64,000 nucleotides of DNA from contig OX155955.1 in NCBI GenBank assembly GCA_944548615.1, positions 13,370,027 to 13,434,026 of the forward strand, written 5' to 3'. The translations under genes and the position numbers were made by a program. Every line of letters begins with the position of its first letter. Position 1 is the first letter of the stretch. This document shows, piece by piece, positions 1-13,125 of the stretch. Under the pieces are notes generated by a model. It did not search any database. It was given only the letters and a program-made list of their open reading frames with translations, and was not told the origin of the DNA. Origin of the DNA: Micropterix aruncella (taxonomy: Eukaryota; Arthropoda; Insecta; Lepidoptera; Micropterigidae).

Positions 1-2150
1 TTCTGTTTTCCCTTATAACTCAAATCCGCTGATATTTAGAAATCTCATAACATTGACACCTACAAACGCCATCTTTTCGAACAGCATTGCAGATACTTCG
101 TATTCGTAGCTTAGGAAGGTATAGAAATACAAACACATCAGTTGACTTACTGCAACTTGCGCTATGCAACCATAACTAGGGTATTACATATATTACCAAG
201 TTCCAGTTTGGTCATGAAGTAGAAGCGAAATCATGGCATTAGAAATTTGCATTTGAATAGGACACACGGATATATAGACATGCTAAGCCGGACGCTAAAG
301 GCACGAAAATACAATATCGATCCCAAAACGTCAATTTCAAGGCTTACGCACTACCATGTCGGAGTGATGAGGAAGTCAGAAGTGACGTGACAATTTTGTG
401 CATTGTCATTAGACATATATTAATTACGGAACTGATTAAGAATCTGCCATCAATGGGTAGCTATAAATCTTTTAGGCATTAGTACTCTTATTTTAGTGTC
501 ATTGCCACGACTGGCAAAGGACTATAGTCAATGGTCAATTTATTAATTATTTTTTTTTACATATCATAATTAATAACATTATTAGACAGTCAATGCCAAA
601 TAGATAAATTCGTAAAAAAATGTATAAGGGAAGTTTACAGTAAATATAATAATTATTTAAATATACGTAGAAATCGTAATAGGTAGCAGTGCAGTCTTCC
701 AAAATTAATAATTTTCAAATAGAAATAATGAGCATACTTATTTTACAAGAATATATGAAAAAAACAAGGAATAAATAATGAGGATTATATATATATAAAT
801 CATTATACTATGTTATTTCTCTGGCAGAGTTAAAAATAATAATTTCCAAAATCGCGCTAAATAATCTAGTAATAATCAAAAGACAATCATATTATAATAA
901 ATAACATTATCAAAAATGATAAACCAAATTTTTGAGTATCGTTGATGTCAAATAATCAGAAAAACTAATTATTAGTCGTGAAGAAATTTAAAAATTATGA
1001 AGAAAATTATAATATCTTATATAAAAAAAAAAAAAAGGAATAATTTTGAGGAAAAAAAATTAATTCAATAAAGCATAAAATAAGAATATCGAAACAAAAT
1101 AAAAATATTTGGCTATTATGGGCGATTAATAAGAGATATAATGTGAAAAGGTACGCTGAATAAACATTTTATTATCTTCAGAATTTTAAATAATTTTATA
1201 TAACAACTCCAAAATGTAACATTGTTTCCGTCTCGCTCGGTTGCCTACATCTAACTTTTGATTTCCAGTCATGTGGGATTTTTTTTCTTCTTCTTCGTCA
1301 TTCTCCTTTTTGATCTACTTGTTAGTTTCATATTTTCTTGCATCACATACGTCATTCATAATGCTTACTAGGGAAGAGTTCTCTCAACGAAACATTATCT
1401 TTAAGTGTTAGTGACACGCCGTGCATATACTCCGGACGTGCATATGAATTTTGAACATTTGTTTGAAGAACAATACATTTTCTGCCTTTTAATAGTGGAA
1501 CACTGCTTACCCATAATAGTGGAATATTAAAAGTAGTATTCACTGCATATATAAAAAAATGTTTGTCTGATATTATTCCTTTGAGAAATGACTAAACAAT
1601 AAATCTTATCATATCTCGACCTCATCGCATCATGTCGATATCAAATGATTTTACTATAGTGTGATTTTAATACAATGAACCACAGAAAACATTAAAAAAA
1701 TAAATATGCTAAAAAGGACTAAAAAACGAATTTAAATCTAAGATTTTACTGGAATGAAATCCACTCATTTTTAAATAAAACCGAGAAACTACAGAAGTTA
1801 ATATTTAAAAAATGGTTTATGGAATTTCCAGGAAGTGGCGAGGAGAGGTATTTTCAGATCAAAATAAAGAGCTGGGATCTGATGCGATCGTTTATTATTA
1901 TCCTTCCCCGGCGAATAGCGATGAAGAGTTAACCTCGCATACTCTTGTTATAAATCAGTAGGTATGGTCAGAAAAAAAACCTAAAAAAACATCCAAAGCA
2001 AATCGATGATTTTTTAAAAATATGAAAACAGGCGTAAAACATCAAATACTTAACGACAGTGCAAGAAAATGCATTTAGTTACAATAAGTTGCCGTAAAAG
2101 TCCCCAGAGAAATTCAATCCATCGAATTAGAGAAACGGTGCATAACAGAA
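1..2150. other. AT-rich non-coding DNA
   Basis: Very AT-rich with short A and T runs. Only short open frames without recognisable motifs. I see no gene or clear repeat. Confidence 0.5.
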
Positions 2151-2159
2151 AGTAAAAAC

Positions 2160-2398
2160 AAAAAAAATCCACGATCACATTTGGGCCCGTTGAGGCACTT
2201 TATCCTTCTTCCTCTTCCACGTCCTCCGACTCCTTTTGCCGTTTTTTTCAGCTAAAAAGCCTGACTTTTTTAATAATGTTGCTACCAAACAAGGTATTGG
2301 GGAAGAGTGGGGAGGGAGGGGTTGAGGGGTTTGGCGCGCGGGCGTGGAAGGGGGGGTCTTCTTGCCGGGAGTCTTGGGGTGACACAGCCGAATATTAA
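2160..2398 (-). repeat. Partial copy of dispersed family A (end fragment)
   Basis: Ends in CTTGCCGGGAGTCTTGGGGT followed by GACACAGCCGA, the terminus seen also at 38745 and 63520 in minus orientation. It is preceded by the G-rich tract typical of the family. It lies head to head with the next copy. Confidence 0.6.
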
Positions 2399-2399
2399 A

Positions 2400-2960
2400 A
2401 AAATCGGTTGTGTCACCCCAAGACTTTCCTGAATAGTATCCGGGGAGGTGCGAAAAAACAGCGACATTTTTTACTCTAGTACCCCAAATTTGTATGGCAG
2501 GTACCCCAAACGTTGGTCGTAAGTACCCCAAAAACGAATAGGTTCTTCCGATGGTCAACAGAAGCTTCTATGCCAAATTTTAACTTAGACAGATTAAGCG
2601 TCTGGGCGCTATCGCGGAAACAATTTTTTCGCCGGGAACCCCAAATTTGTATGGGAGGTACCACAACCGTAGGGCGTAGGGACTCCAAAAACTAATGGGT
2701 TCCTCCGACGGTTAACAGAAGCTTATATACCAAATTTCAGCTCAATCCGATTAAGCGTCTGGGCGCTATCGTGGAAGAATACATACATACAGACATACAG
2801 ACATACAGACATACAGACAGACAGAGATCGGTCTGGAAATAGTCTCAATCGTCTCAGGGAGTCTCAAAATATATATTCCCATCTTCATCTCAAATTTTTT
2901 TTTTAGCGCGATCACAATACTTTCCTTTCCGATAGGTCGTCAGGAAAGTAAAATCTATAA
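2400..2960 (+). repeat. Dispersed family A copy with an internal tandem duplication
   Basis: Starts with CGGTTGTGTCACCCCAAGAC. It contains the GGGCGCTATCG block, a (ACATACAG)n microsatellite at about 2785-2825 and the terminal TACTTTCC...GGAAAGTA pair (about 2920-2950). A unit of about 150 bp beginning 'ACCCCAAATTTGTATGG' occurs twice (about 2482-2625 and 2638-2785). Confidence 0.7.
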
Positions 2961-2969
2961 TAGAGAGTT

Positions 2970-3517
2970 TCTTAGCCTTGTTTCTGTTTTGATGGCCACA
3001 TTATCACTATTCGAGACCCCAAGGTTGCGTAACGCTGACCTGGGGGGATTAAAACACAAGCATATTTGGAAATCTTATTGCGTTTCCTTATAGTCTGTGC
3101 GCCGGCCGCAGCGTGCCGCCCTTGATATTGGCATTTTGAGATCAAAATTGTCGTTTCGTGACGGCGCTTCATGCACAGCCACAATCGATTTGGAGACGCC
3201 GTTTTACTCAGTCGATCAGCGAGACAAATAGACGCATTGACATCGCAATGCGTCGACGTAACAGTGGGTACTTACTACGTGGGCGCGAATGCGCTGGCCG
3301 CCAAGGCTCCAGCGGACGTGGGAAAACACCGCGAGGAGACATTCGTCAGAAGAAAAAGCACAAGGCAAATAAAATAACTTATGAATGTCGCGGTATATAG
3401 GGTACGTTTCACAACAGCGACATTGAAAATGGCTTTACATTTTATTACACAATACATATAATATAAGGTATTGAAATTCAGTTTACACAAGGCAACAAGT
3501 AAATATTTTAAAAGAAT
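2970..3517. other. GC-richer non-coding stretch, no recognised gene
   Basis: Contains several short overlapping frames on both strands and a small GACGCATTG...CAATGCGTC inverted repeat at about 3231-3254. No protein family recognised. Confidence 0.4.
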
Positions 3518-3977
3518 AAAAAACACGACTGCCGTTACGGAAAGTGTATTCATAATTATTATGGTTCGTTACGGAAATTATATTCATATGAATCCACTAT
3601 TGTATTCATAATTATTTTTATTACGGTTTTTTATGTGTGTATATGTGTGGTATATGTATTTATTTATACAATCAATATACATGTATATTTTCGGAATTTA
3701 CTCAATCAGACCTTTTATTTGACACTAAACACGATATATTTATGTTTATTTATTGACTTTTGGACATTTCTACATTTAGACAACTACTTACTCGATATTT
3801 GGACAGTTAAGGTACCCAATGACACTCGGAATGACATAACGATTCTAGCAATACCACAAACTTCTGAATTGGTTCAAGCGTTTAGGTTATAATAAACGGA
3901 ATAATAAACGGAAAACATATTTAGATCAACCCTGAACACATCACAGTCTCTGTTTTGGTTGGGCAGTCGTGTAAAAA
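3518..3977. mobile_element. MITE-like element, family C copy 1
   Basis: Terminal inverted repeats: AAAACACGACTGCC at the left end and GGGCAGTCGTGTAAAA at the right end. The interior shares 'GACACTAAACACGATATATTTA' blocks with copies at 6570 and 37563. No transposase is encoded. It fits a non-autonomous DNA transposon; the superfamily is undetermined. Confidence 0.65.
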
Positions 3978-4836
3978 TAGCTAGAGCGCGCCACAAAATA
4001 ATCAAAATGGTGTTACTCAGGGGTCGGTACTTAAACCTATTCTCTAGCTCGTCTATATTACTGATATCCCAAAATGTCTGATGTGTGGTTTCTTTATTTG
4101 TAAATCTGTATTGCACTATACGGACGTATTAGTTGCTACGGGCGTGTTAGTTATTTTAGGAAGTTATAACAAGCCTTGCCATCTTTTCTCCCATTGATTG
4201 AAATGCAAATGCTTGAGGACAAACACAATACACAGTCAAACACGCATAATACTATATTATACTTTAGATATATAATTTATTGCACACAGGGAGTCATAAC
4301 GACATTGTGCTATTCTGTCTCTAATAGAGTGACATTAAATATAGTTATTTAATCCCCGGTGCTAATGGAATACATCATTTCGCCAATGAATTTACTAATA
4401 TTATAGGAAAAAAAAATATTTTTTTCATTAAAGAACAAAAGAATTACAATTCAAAAAATAGTTTAAAACTAGCTAAGTACTTAACATTATAAAAATATAA
4501 AATATCAGCGAAATTCGGAAATCAGAAAAAATATTTATTTATAATATAATAGTCAAATCAGAATATTATTAACATTTAAATTAAATAATAATGCGTTTTA
4601 CGTATAACTAATATGAAGAGTGATGAATAAAACAAATTACCGTTTTAATGCAAAAAAAACACAATATTTAAATATCCAGATTAGATTATAATGCCCAATA
4701 TTTTTCTTTTTTATTTAATATATAATTTACTGCACACTTTTTAGAACTGACATTCAAAAAGATACTGCACATTTGATTTCATCATGTTATTAGGGAGATA
4801 TTTTATTTCTAATTTTGTAAGGAGTTCTTGAAATAT

Positions 4837-4873
4837 ATAGGAGGAGGAGGAGGAGGAGTTCTTGAAATATATA
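4837..4873. repeat. (GGA)n microsatellite flanked by a direct repeat
   Basis: Six or more GGA units, followed by a second copy of the 16-base GTTCTTGAAATATATA that also precedes the run (about 4824-4839). Confidence 0.7.
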
Positions 4874-5297
4874 CTTAAATCACGTCATGCCAGCAACCTC
4901 CCAAATGAAGCTGAATCATAAACCACTTTATCTCACCCATATATCATACTTATCTTAACAATCAAAGTAAATAGGAGAATACGAAGACATCAAAGAGTAC
5001 AGATGAATAAACTTGATTTGAATGTCACCTTTGTAAATTAGGCACCATTATCCGTCTTCCGGTGACTAAGATTTACACTTATCGAAAGGATGAAAAATCT
5101 TTGATCTTAATCGGTTCAATGAGTAATAAATAGCTACTTTAGTCATTTATACTTGCGTGTAAAAAGTTAATGCTTACGGGGAACAATGACTCAGGTCTAT
5201 TGTTTGCAAATATCATTTGAACCAATACGTAATTATTACAATAGTCATAATAATTAATTTTAGTATTTATACAACAATTTATCATTTAGATATTTTA

Positions 5298-5940
5298 GAA
5301 AAAACGGTTGGGTCACTCCACGACTTTCCTGACATGTGATCAAGCCCCCTCTCCGCGCCAACCCCCAACCCCCGCCGCCACTATTTTCGTATTATATTTG
5401 TAGTACTTTTCGTGGTATTAAAAAGGTATTTTTCTAATCTTCTTCTTCTTTTTCCTCTTCCTTCTTCTTCCATGCCTGTCTGTCAGCTCCAATATGATAT
5501 ATTATTTTCTTAAATCTGGCGGAGTTCAAAAATTATATGTCTTGCTTGTATTTATGAGATATTCCAAACAAAATTTGACAATGTGGTTTTGGCCCAACGA
5601 GACATCTGTGTACCGAATTTCAAGAATCTGATTCCAATATTTCAAGATTGAAGTATGTCTAGCGCGTCCTCTGGTGGATCCGATTTCCACCACAATCTTT
5701 CAACTCTTGCTATGACCGAATGATGCCTGCATTTCAAATTAGGGGCACAATCGGATGAAGCATTTAGGCGCTATCTTGGAGGAAAACTCTCACACACATA
5801 CGCACACGCAGACTCACCGACAGACGTCAGTCTGGAAACGGTCCTAATCGTCTCAGGGGATGCCAAAATGGTCAATTCCGTCTTCATCTCGATTTTTTTA
5901 GCGCGTTCATAATACTTTCTCTAGTGCCGGGAAAGTGTCA
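5298..5940 (+). repeat. Dispersed family A, best full-length copy in the window
   Basis: Begins ACGGTTGGGTCACTCCACGA and continues through a C-rich tract. It contains 'CCTCTGGTGGATCCGATTTC' and 'GCATTTAGGCGCTATCTTGG' blocks, a CA-rich tract and 'CAGTCTGGAAACGG', and ends ATACTTTCTC...GGGAAAGTG. Other copies are at 2400, 32088, 38190 (minus), 46600 and 63030 (minus). No coding capacity. Confidence 0.75.
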
Positions 5941-6569
5941 TAATGAAATGAAAGTAATAATAATAAAAATGTCAACTAATAAAAATAATAAAAATGTCAT
6001 AATGAAATGGAAATCATCAGAAATAAAATAAAAATGTAAATGTAAAATATGTATTGCCGTCTGACTCAAACGAAATTGCAAGTGTGTAAGTTCCGAAATT
6101 GGTCAATACTCATTTGTATGCGGAATCAGTGCAGACAATGTAGACCAAAGGCGTTTCAGTTACTGCAGATGTTTACTGCTATAAATCACTTTAAGCAAAA
6201 CAAACCTATACTCCATTTGCATGAGTGTCTTGTCCGAGTTGCATTGTGCAATAGAAGGACGATTACAATAGAACGCTACATATTAGTTCCCTTAAGCGAT
6301 ATTACAAATGCTAGACACCTGGGAGGAAGATATGTTTCCAGGTTAAGTAAATAAATGCACATTCGCTAGGCCTTTTATATTAGCGTGATAACTATGTGTT
6401 GCAGCTTTTCTTTCTCAAAAATCAAGCCATAAGAATTTTGATTAATTTTAACCGTACTGAATAAGGTCGTGGTCACTTCAGAAATTTCAGTATACACACT
6501 ATACCATAACCATATATCGTTGAATGCATAAAAGTTAATATGAAACAAGAATAATAATTTAAAAAAAAT

Positions 6570-7056
6570 TAAAACACGACTGTTTTTACTACAAAATGAA
6601 CTGTTGTATTTATAATTTTTAGAAAAATTGTTCAAGATTTTTGTAAGATTGCCCTGCGCCCTGTGGCAGGTATCTTGAAACGATCGCGCGCCACTGCGCC
6701 GCCGCCGCACTTTAGTCGGTGCCCTAGGTGCTCAAGTAATAAAAAGTTTTTTTATGAAATATTTGTGAATTGTATATTTATCCGTATACATACATACATA
6801 TATACTTCCGAAGTGTACCCCATCAGACTTTTCATTTGATACTAAACACGATATATTTATTCTAATTTATGATTATTTGGGCATTTAGATAATTATTTAT
6901 TTGACATTTGAGCTGTTTTATGATACTCTAATAATACCACACACTTCTAAATCCGTTTAGAAATTTAGAAATTATGGTGGAATAAAGAAACGTAAAACAT
7001 ACATACACGAATCCTTAACACATAACACTCCTTTTTTGGGAAGTCATTTAAAAATA
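6570..7056. mobile_element. MITE-like element, family C copy 2
   Basis: The left end is AAAACACGACTG. The right end (AAGTCATTTAAAAAT) is a degraded version of the GGCAGTCGTGT terminus. The interior matches copies 1 and 3 (TTGATACTAAACACGATATA; CCACACACTTCTAAATC). A GC-rich insert lies at about 6650-6720. Confidence 0.6.
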
Positions 7057-7084
7057 TAGGAAAGTTGTAAAATCAAAAATAAAT

Positions 7085-7290
7085 TCACTCTCATTTTACC
7101 AGAGGTAGGTACAATTTAATACTACCCTGTCCGCTTGGGAATTGTTCAAAAGGGATCCAAATTACGTCGGAATGGTGTGTTACAATAAGCTGCCCAAAAT
7201 TATTAAAATTATATTTTGAAACTGGAAATGGCCCAGTTTAAATGGAAATTGAAAGTTGCCCTATTTAGAGAGAATTGTGTAAAATCAACG
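7085..7290 (+). mobile_element. LINE reverse-transcriptase C-terminal remnant
   Basis: Conceptual translation with one frameshift reads HFTRGRYNLILPCPL and FKRDPNYVGMVCYNKLPKII, the tail seen after the RT domain of Jockey/CR1-like LINEs ('..RG..N..LP....L...DP.Y.G...YNKLP..I'). Broken by stops. A second copy lies at 19690-19880 on the other strand. Confidence 0.6.
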
Positions 7291-7299
7291 TTTTCTAAT

Positions 7300-9679
7300 T
7301 AGATAACTGACAATTCGCATGTCGATTTACTTCATTTATCTTGACATTTTAACCATTTTATTGACTACTTTATTATTATGATTATTTAATTGCCAACTAA
7401 TTGCCTAAAAAGGGCAACTTTTAGGATTAATAATTTCGGTTGTTCTTCCGTATAATATTGCTATTTTTTTCATGGTTCTCCTACTTTTTCGACTCCTAAG
7501 CTAGCCAATTATTGCGATAGTAGTTATATTATTGCTAGACCAACTGATGATGTTGCCTATCCATCTCAACATATTTATGGCTTTGATACTTCATCCGGCA
7601 ACCGATGTATCCTAAACTTTTTTTCAAACATATGTAAAATTTGGCATCTTAAATTATCATTTTTGCGTTTTTTTTTTAGGTTAACCTACCGCTGCTAATG
7701 GGGTATTTTTTCATTTACCATAACGATTTATAAATTCCCAGGCAGTTTCTCAAAGTAAGATTTAACTTTAACAGTGTATTTAACTTTTCTTCTACCTACA
7801 ATTGGTATTACTGTCATCTGCTTAGTTATTGCGATGCCGCGATGTGGCAAGGGCGATTATTTATCGTATAACTTCGTACGGGAAAGTGTTAGATAATATA
7901 GCTAACATTTAAAGGTTTTTTAGAGATATTAAAAAATATTTTAAATATATTTTAAAGAGCATCCATTTTTATAAAAAAAAATAATTCAAAAGTAAGAAAA
8001 GTCATTTTTATCGCTAAAGGCTGTCGATTTCTACAAAAGAAAAACAAGGATCTACTAAAAATGGCTAATGAAACTATATAAAAAACACGATATAACTAGA
8101 TTTTTATTCACTTCTTATAACAATGTTTTGATGGGTAATTTTTTTTTGTCATTACAAAAAACTCACCATAGAAACACATAACCAATTTTCAATAATATCA
8201 TCGTACGGTCGTATTTATCTAAGCAAGCATGTAGCATACGTAAACTAAAATATACATCAAATACCCCCGGTGAGTAATAGACGAGTATACACGAACAGTA
8301 TAGTGAGTCGGAGGACAGACAATAAGAGACGATTGTCTTTGTGAAAAATGGCAAATATTACTCAAGCGGTAGCATAAAGGCCTGCAGTCGAACACATAGG
8401 GACATGCACTGCCGTGTCAAGGTTTTTCCAGTTAATGGCGGCTCGCGGTTTTCTGTTTTTCACTAAATTACTGCAGATTATATTTATTTATATTTGTAGC
8501 CACAGTTTTACTGTGATAAAAAGAAAAAAGTTCTTTGGGCTCCTACGACTATATGGCTGTGAAACCCTATTTAGTACAGTCATTGACAAATCAGAAGAAT
8601 ATCTCGAGCAGAATATCGCAGGTGAATATTCTGTCTTCCGCTCAGATATTGAGAAATAACAATTTCGTTTTTTTCGTGTAAAATCCGGATAACAAAAGTT
8701 TTCGTGTAGTAACTTTCTCAAAATAACGAAATGTGAGATCGGTCAACTCTATACTGGTGGAAGGCGGAGTATCTGTATGTAAATAAATATACAATATGGG
8801 TTATTAATATAGGACAACACAAATTTATAAAGAATTGATTTTGGGGTCGTTGTAAAGAGCTCACGGAGTACTGCGAGGGTTCAAATTGTCAAACAATAAA
8901 TGTGGTCACCGAAATATATGTGCAAATTGACATTAAATTGAAAATTTACAAAATAATTAAAGATATCGTCTCACATGACTCAGAGAACAGATCAAATTGA
9001 AAGAAATCAAATAAGTTAAAAAGTCCAGTGCCGAGCGAATGTGCCTACGACGATATATTTGTAAAATTTACTGCTGAAATGCGATAGATTTGTCATGCTT
9101 AATACCAAACATCGTGTGACTATGTCATTAAAAAGATTTATATTTAAGTTACATCCTTACGTTTTCGAAAAAAAATCATGCCGCTGTCCCGATTTGTGCT
9201 TATTTGTTGTTTTTTAACACTTAATGTTCGCCTAAATTGACCTATATTCAAGGTAGCAGACCTCGTGTTTTCAGGTGAACCAGACCATCGTGTAGCTCAA
9301 AACAGTTTTTGGAATTTTCAAAATAATATATATTTGTTATGTTATGTTATCAGAAGTAGTCTTACACTGAATTACACCAAAAAAGTAATATATTTACGCT
9401 CTATATGTGAGACCTTATACACGCCAACAAGCCAACTTTCCAGGGCATGGAAAAAACTAAATAACTTCGATCACGAGATCTTTATTAACTGTGTAAATGG
9501 GACAAAATTTAAAAAAAAATAGTTTACTCTACTAACTTTTAAAACTGTCTCAGAAAGCTGTTATTTACGAGAAATTACTACTAATCACATACGAGGTATC
9601 ACTGGATAAAATCAGCAACATGCCTACGAGATGCCATCCAATGAGAATTACAAGAAAACTAAGCAATTTGAGCCTTCGA
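7300..9679. other. Non-coding stretch, nothing recognised
   Basis: AT-rich. Short frames such as 8414-8659 have no recognisable domain. I see no gene. Confidence 0.4.
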
Positions 9680-9957
9680 TACATTGTTTGTTTGTTTATA
9701 CTCTTTATTGTGAAAATGTCACAATGGACGGGTTTATTAACATATGACAATCTCTTACAACCAACCGTGTTATATGTCTGTGTGCGTGTAAGATGTCTGT
9801 AAGTGTGTGTCTTGTTATTGCATTCGATCGACAGAATTGAAAATGCAATTCCGTTAATTTGATCCTAACGGAAAATTGTGACCAGTCGGGAGTCGAACAC
9901 GGGACCTTAAAATGTAAGATCAGGCGACACACCATGCCACCGCGCCGGGACATGGAC
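9680..9957 (-). mobile_element. tRNA-derived SINE
   Basis: On the minus strand a pol III-like A box (GGCGCGGTGGCATGG, about 9953-9937) is followed by a B box (GTCCCGTGTTCGACTCC, about 9904-9889). Then comes a 190-base body and an end reading CACAATAAAGAGTATAAAC with an (AAAC)n tail near 9680. The tail region recurs without the tRNA head at 41885 and 46222. Confidence 0.75.
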
Positions 9958-9959
9958 AG

Positions 9960-12180
9960 AACGATCTGGAGGGTGTTACACCAGTAACGAAAATAACGTA
10001 AATTCGAATTTTTCGCGTATACGGGGTCTCACTTATAGAACGACGATATATTAGAAAACCATGTTGATAGAATCCAATGTTTTGAAGGTGTTCCAAGATA
10101 CAACAATCTCCACTACCTATAATGTCAAAAAAATATGAATCGCCTATAGTGATCGCTACAGGATGCAAACTACATTATTCTTTAGCAATAAACCACTAAA
10201 CCTATACTGAAATACATTGTTTATATAAAAACTTGAACGAACGGTCAAGCGATAAGCACAGTCTGGGAATAGAATTTATGAACATTGTTATGCAACACCT
10301 CAAGCGATCTTTTTACGAATCCCAATTGGCTGTTTAAAGATCACGATATCGATAAAGCACCAATGTCAGAATTCGTTCACACGATCTATTAGTCCAACAT
10401 CAGGCATTGCGACGTTATCTCGGCTGTTTTTATTTGTGAGTGCGTTGTGTAGTGACACGAGCTTAATGCGCAAGATTCCGAGAAGCATTCATGTCGAGAA
10501 AAAGACTTGACCTTAGAAGTTTTTCCTTTTGGTGGTTTGTGTAACAAATTTGCATAAAAGTTTTGTTGTTATCTAGATCACATTAATGTAATTGACAGGC
10601 CGGATTCGATTTGTTTTAATTTTTTACGGTTAGGAATTAAAGTTATGTATTGTTTCAATTTAGCTTTAACTGCTGTGGTTTTCCTATATCTCGCGATGGT
10701 TGAATACTATTTGAAAATCTGCGATTAATTAAATTGCGGATTCAATAAGTCTCTCATATGAAGAGATTGTGATAACAATAACATGGTACATGTGAATTGC
10801 TCACAAATAAAATATTGTCATTAAACATAGCCCAATCCACTCACATGATACGTTTACGTTGCATGATACTTCAGAAGATCCATTATCATGTGTTCGCATT
10901 ATACTTTAGACGAGCAACAATTACTTAAATATTATTTTTATTACAATTGGATTATTTTAAATGTTATATTGACTATTTCTTAGTATCATAAAATGTTATT
11001 ATTTTTGACTATGATTGGTTGCTGTTATTAAAAATATATTAACTAATAAGTATAAATAGTGATCTGTGATTATAAACATGAAATTGAAATTATACGCCCT
11101 GTGGGCAAACTGTATTGAACCATTTTGTACTAAAACATATGTACCTCTATCTAACCATTGATTATATGATATAATTAATGCTTTAACATACACTTATGCA
11201 ATAACGATATATGCGCCACCCTTTTAGGGCTTCATGGTTCTCTGCAGCTTGTCTAGCGAGGCTACATTTTTTGGGGATTAAAATGTTTATGGGCGGCTAT
11301 ATTAGACTCTGCGTGTCTATATTATGACGGCTATATTAGACTATAGCAATTCATGAATATATCTGTAACGAGCTGCATTTTCGAGCATTTTTTAATTTTA
11401 GAGTTGCTGGGTCATTCAGCCACTATATATCACTACGTATATAGTAATTAATGCATTATAATAAGCAATTTTAAAAACAAAATAACACTATATCACAGAC
11501 AAAGGTAAAGAGGATGGGAAGAGGTAAAGGGTACATTGCTGGTAAGAGAAAAATTGCTTTAAAATATTTAAAAAATGTAGGTTACCTAGCATCTAAACTC
11601 AGAACAAAATAGTATTTTCTTTAAATGTTTACTTTAAATGTTAACACTTACAAGAGTGGCCATTCGCAGAAAATTTTGAAGTCGGACATCTCGTTTGATC
11701 CACGAAAGAATGTTTTTGTGAACCGTCTGGTAAATGATTTTAAACCAGATCATAGCAAATATACATTGTCCAGGGTAGACTCCTGGCGTCAAAGGAGTGG
11801 CAAATGATTGAAGTGGACTAGGTAGCTCAACAAGTAGTAGACAGTGATTGTGTAAATAAGTTTATAATTATTTATGAATTAGCAAATTGCTTTCTACCAT
11901 TACCCTATAAACATAAACGATATTAATGATTTCAGAATGAAACTGTTTTTTAAAAATTATAATGTCTAAACTACAGTGGGATCCTCTTATCTAATTATGC
12001 TAGTCGATTTAGCATTACAGCTTTTGCTATACGTGAAATCAGGCAATGTATCAACTACCCTTCCAGTTTACTTTAACCATTTTTATAGCCGTACTGTTTT
12101 GGGGTACGGCTGCTGATATTAAGAGCATCCTGATATTTGCCAAATTGTTCGCTATAAACTAGGTTCTAAGCATAACTTTA
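9960..12180. other. Non-coding stretch, nothing recognised
   Basis: AT-rich with scattered short frames (for example 9920-10168 minus and 11625-11807 plus), none with a recognisable family. The short piece TTGTCCAGGGTAGACTC near 11768 matches the loop-proximal part of the foldback MITEs described at 39763 and 45969. Confidence 0.4.
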
Positions 12181-12183
12181 ATA

Positions 12184-12243
12184 AAAAATTAAACAGTTCC
12201 TGCAGTGCATATAACTAGGTACTGCAGGTACTGTTTAATTTTT
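12184..12243. repeat. Inverted repeat (hairpin) with 21-22 base arms
   Basis: AAAAATTAAACAGTTCCTGC at 12184 pairs with the reverse complement of the arm at 12222-12243, with one mismatch in the arms. The spacer is about 16 bases. Confidence 0.75.
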
Positions 12244-12537
12244 GCAGTTTATAAATGTCAACCAATACAATTTATCTTAAGTTCCGAATAAAATGTATAC
12301 ATTTGTACATCAAAATTTCCCAAGATTTTTCTTTGATGACAAAAAATACTTTGGGTATTTCAATAAAATATGTCTACCTTAATAATAAATGTCTAAGCAA
12401 TGTGATTATTTTCTTACTAAGTATGTATATTTGCAAGCTTCATTCGTATATTTGTAATAAGGATATAACTTATTTATAAAAATTACGCAGGCGACGGTAC
12501 CTGGCAAAGCAAGGGTATTAATTATGTTGCGTAATAT

Positions 12538-13125
12538 ATTGCTCAACGTCGACTACGATTTGGTAAGTAGGATTTTACGACAAAACACAAAGTGTAGATG
12601 GCACTCATAGTTCGAAAAAATTATTGATTTTCTATTATTATGTTTAATATGGCGACTTTCGTGGTATAACAGTATGGCGGCGCACTGGAGATGGCACTTT
12701 AGGAATGCCTATACGGTATAAAATAATAATATTAAACGATATTTTCAATCACAGCTCTTTTCCTTTTAATATTATTTACGTAAATAAGTCAATTTTAATT
12801 TCATATACAGGTTTCAATGCGTAATAATTTTGCGTTTCAATGCGTATTAGGCATTTTTATGGTATCTTAGACTATTACCATATACGATTATTTCTGTGAT
12901 TTAATAGCATATTTAAAAATGTGATAGATGGTACTAATAATTGAATGTTATTATTGTTTTCATTGGCTAAATTATGAGTTTTTATAATCAATCAGTTATT
13001 TACAAAAAAAATATTAATTATCAATGTTATAATAAATAGCCATTTAAATTGCTCTTAGTTACAATGCTATCAGCGGCATCTGCATGTCGACAGCCCATAA
13101 GGATTGCCAAATTGTACTATGGATG
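12538..13125 (+). repeat. Dispersed 0.6 kb repeat, family D copy 1
   Basis: Shares many ordered blocks with 29918-30540 in the same orientation: CAACGTCG, TAACAGTATG, TACGGTATAAAATAATAATA, 'ACAGGTTTCAATRCGTAATAA', 'TATTAATTATCAATGTTAT' and GCTATCAGCG. No coding capacity. Confidence 0.7.

Noticed and set aside
6049..6354. Frame with two cysteines 14 residues apart ending in CRQC, superficially like ribosomal protein S29
   Set aside because: Apart from the CRQC spacing the sequence does not align, and the rest of the protein is absent.
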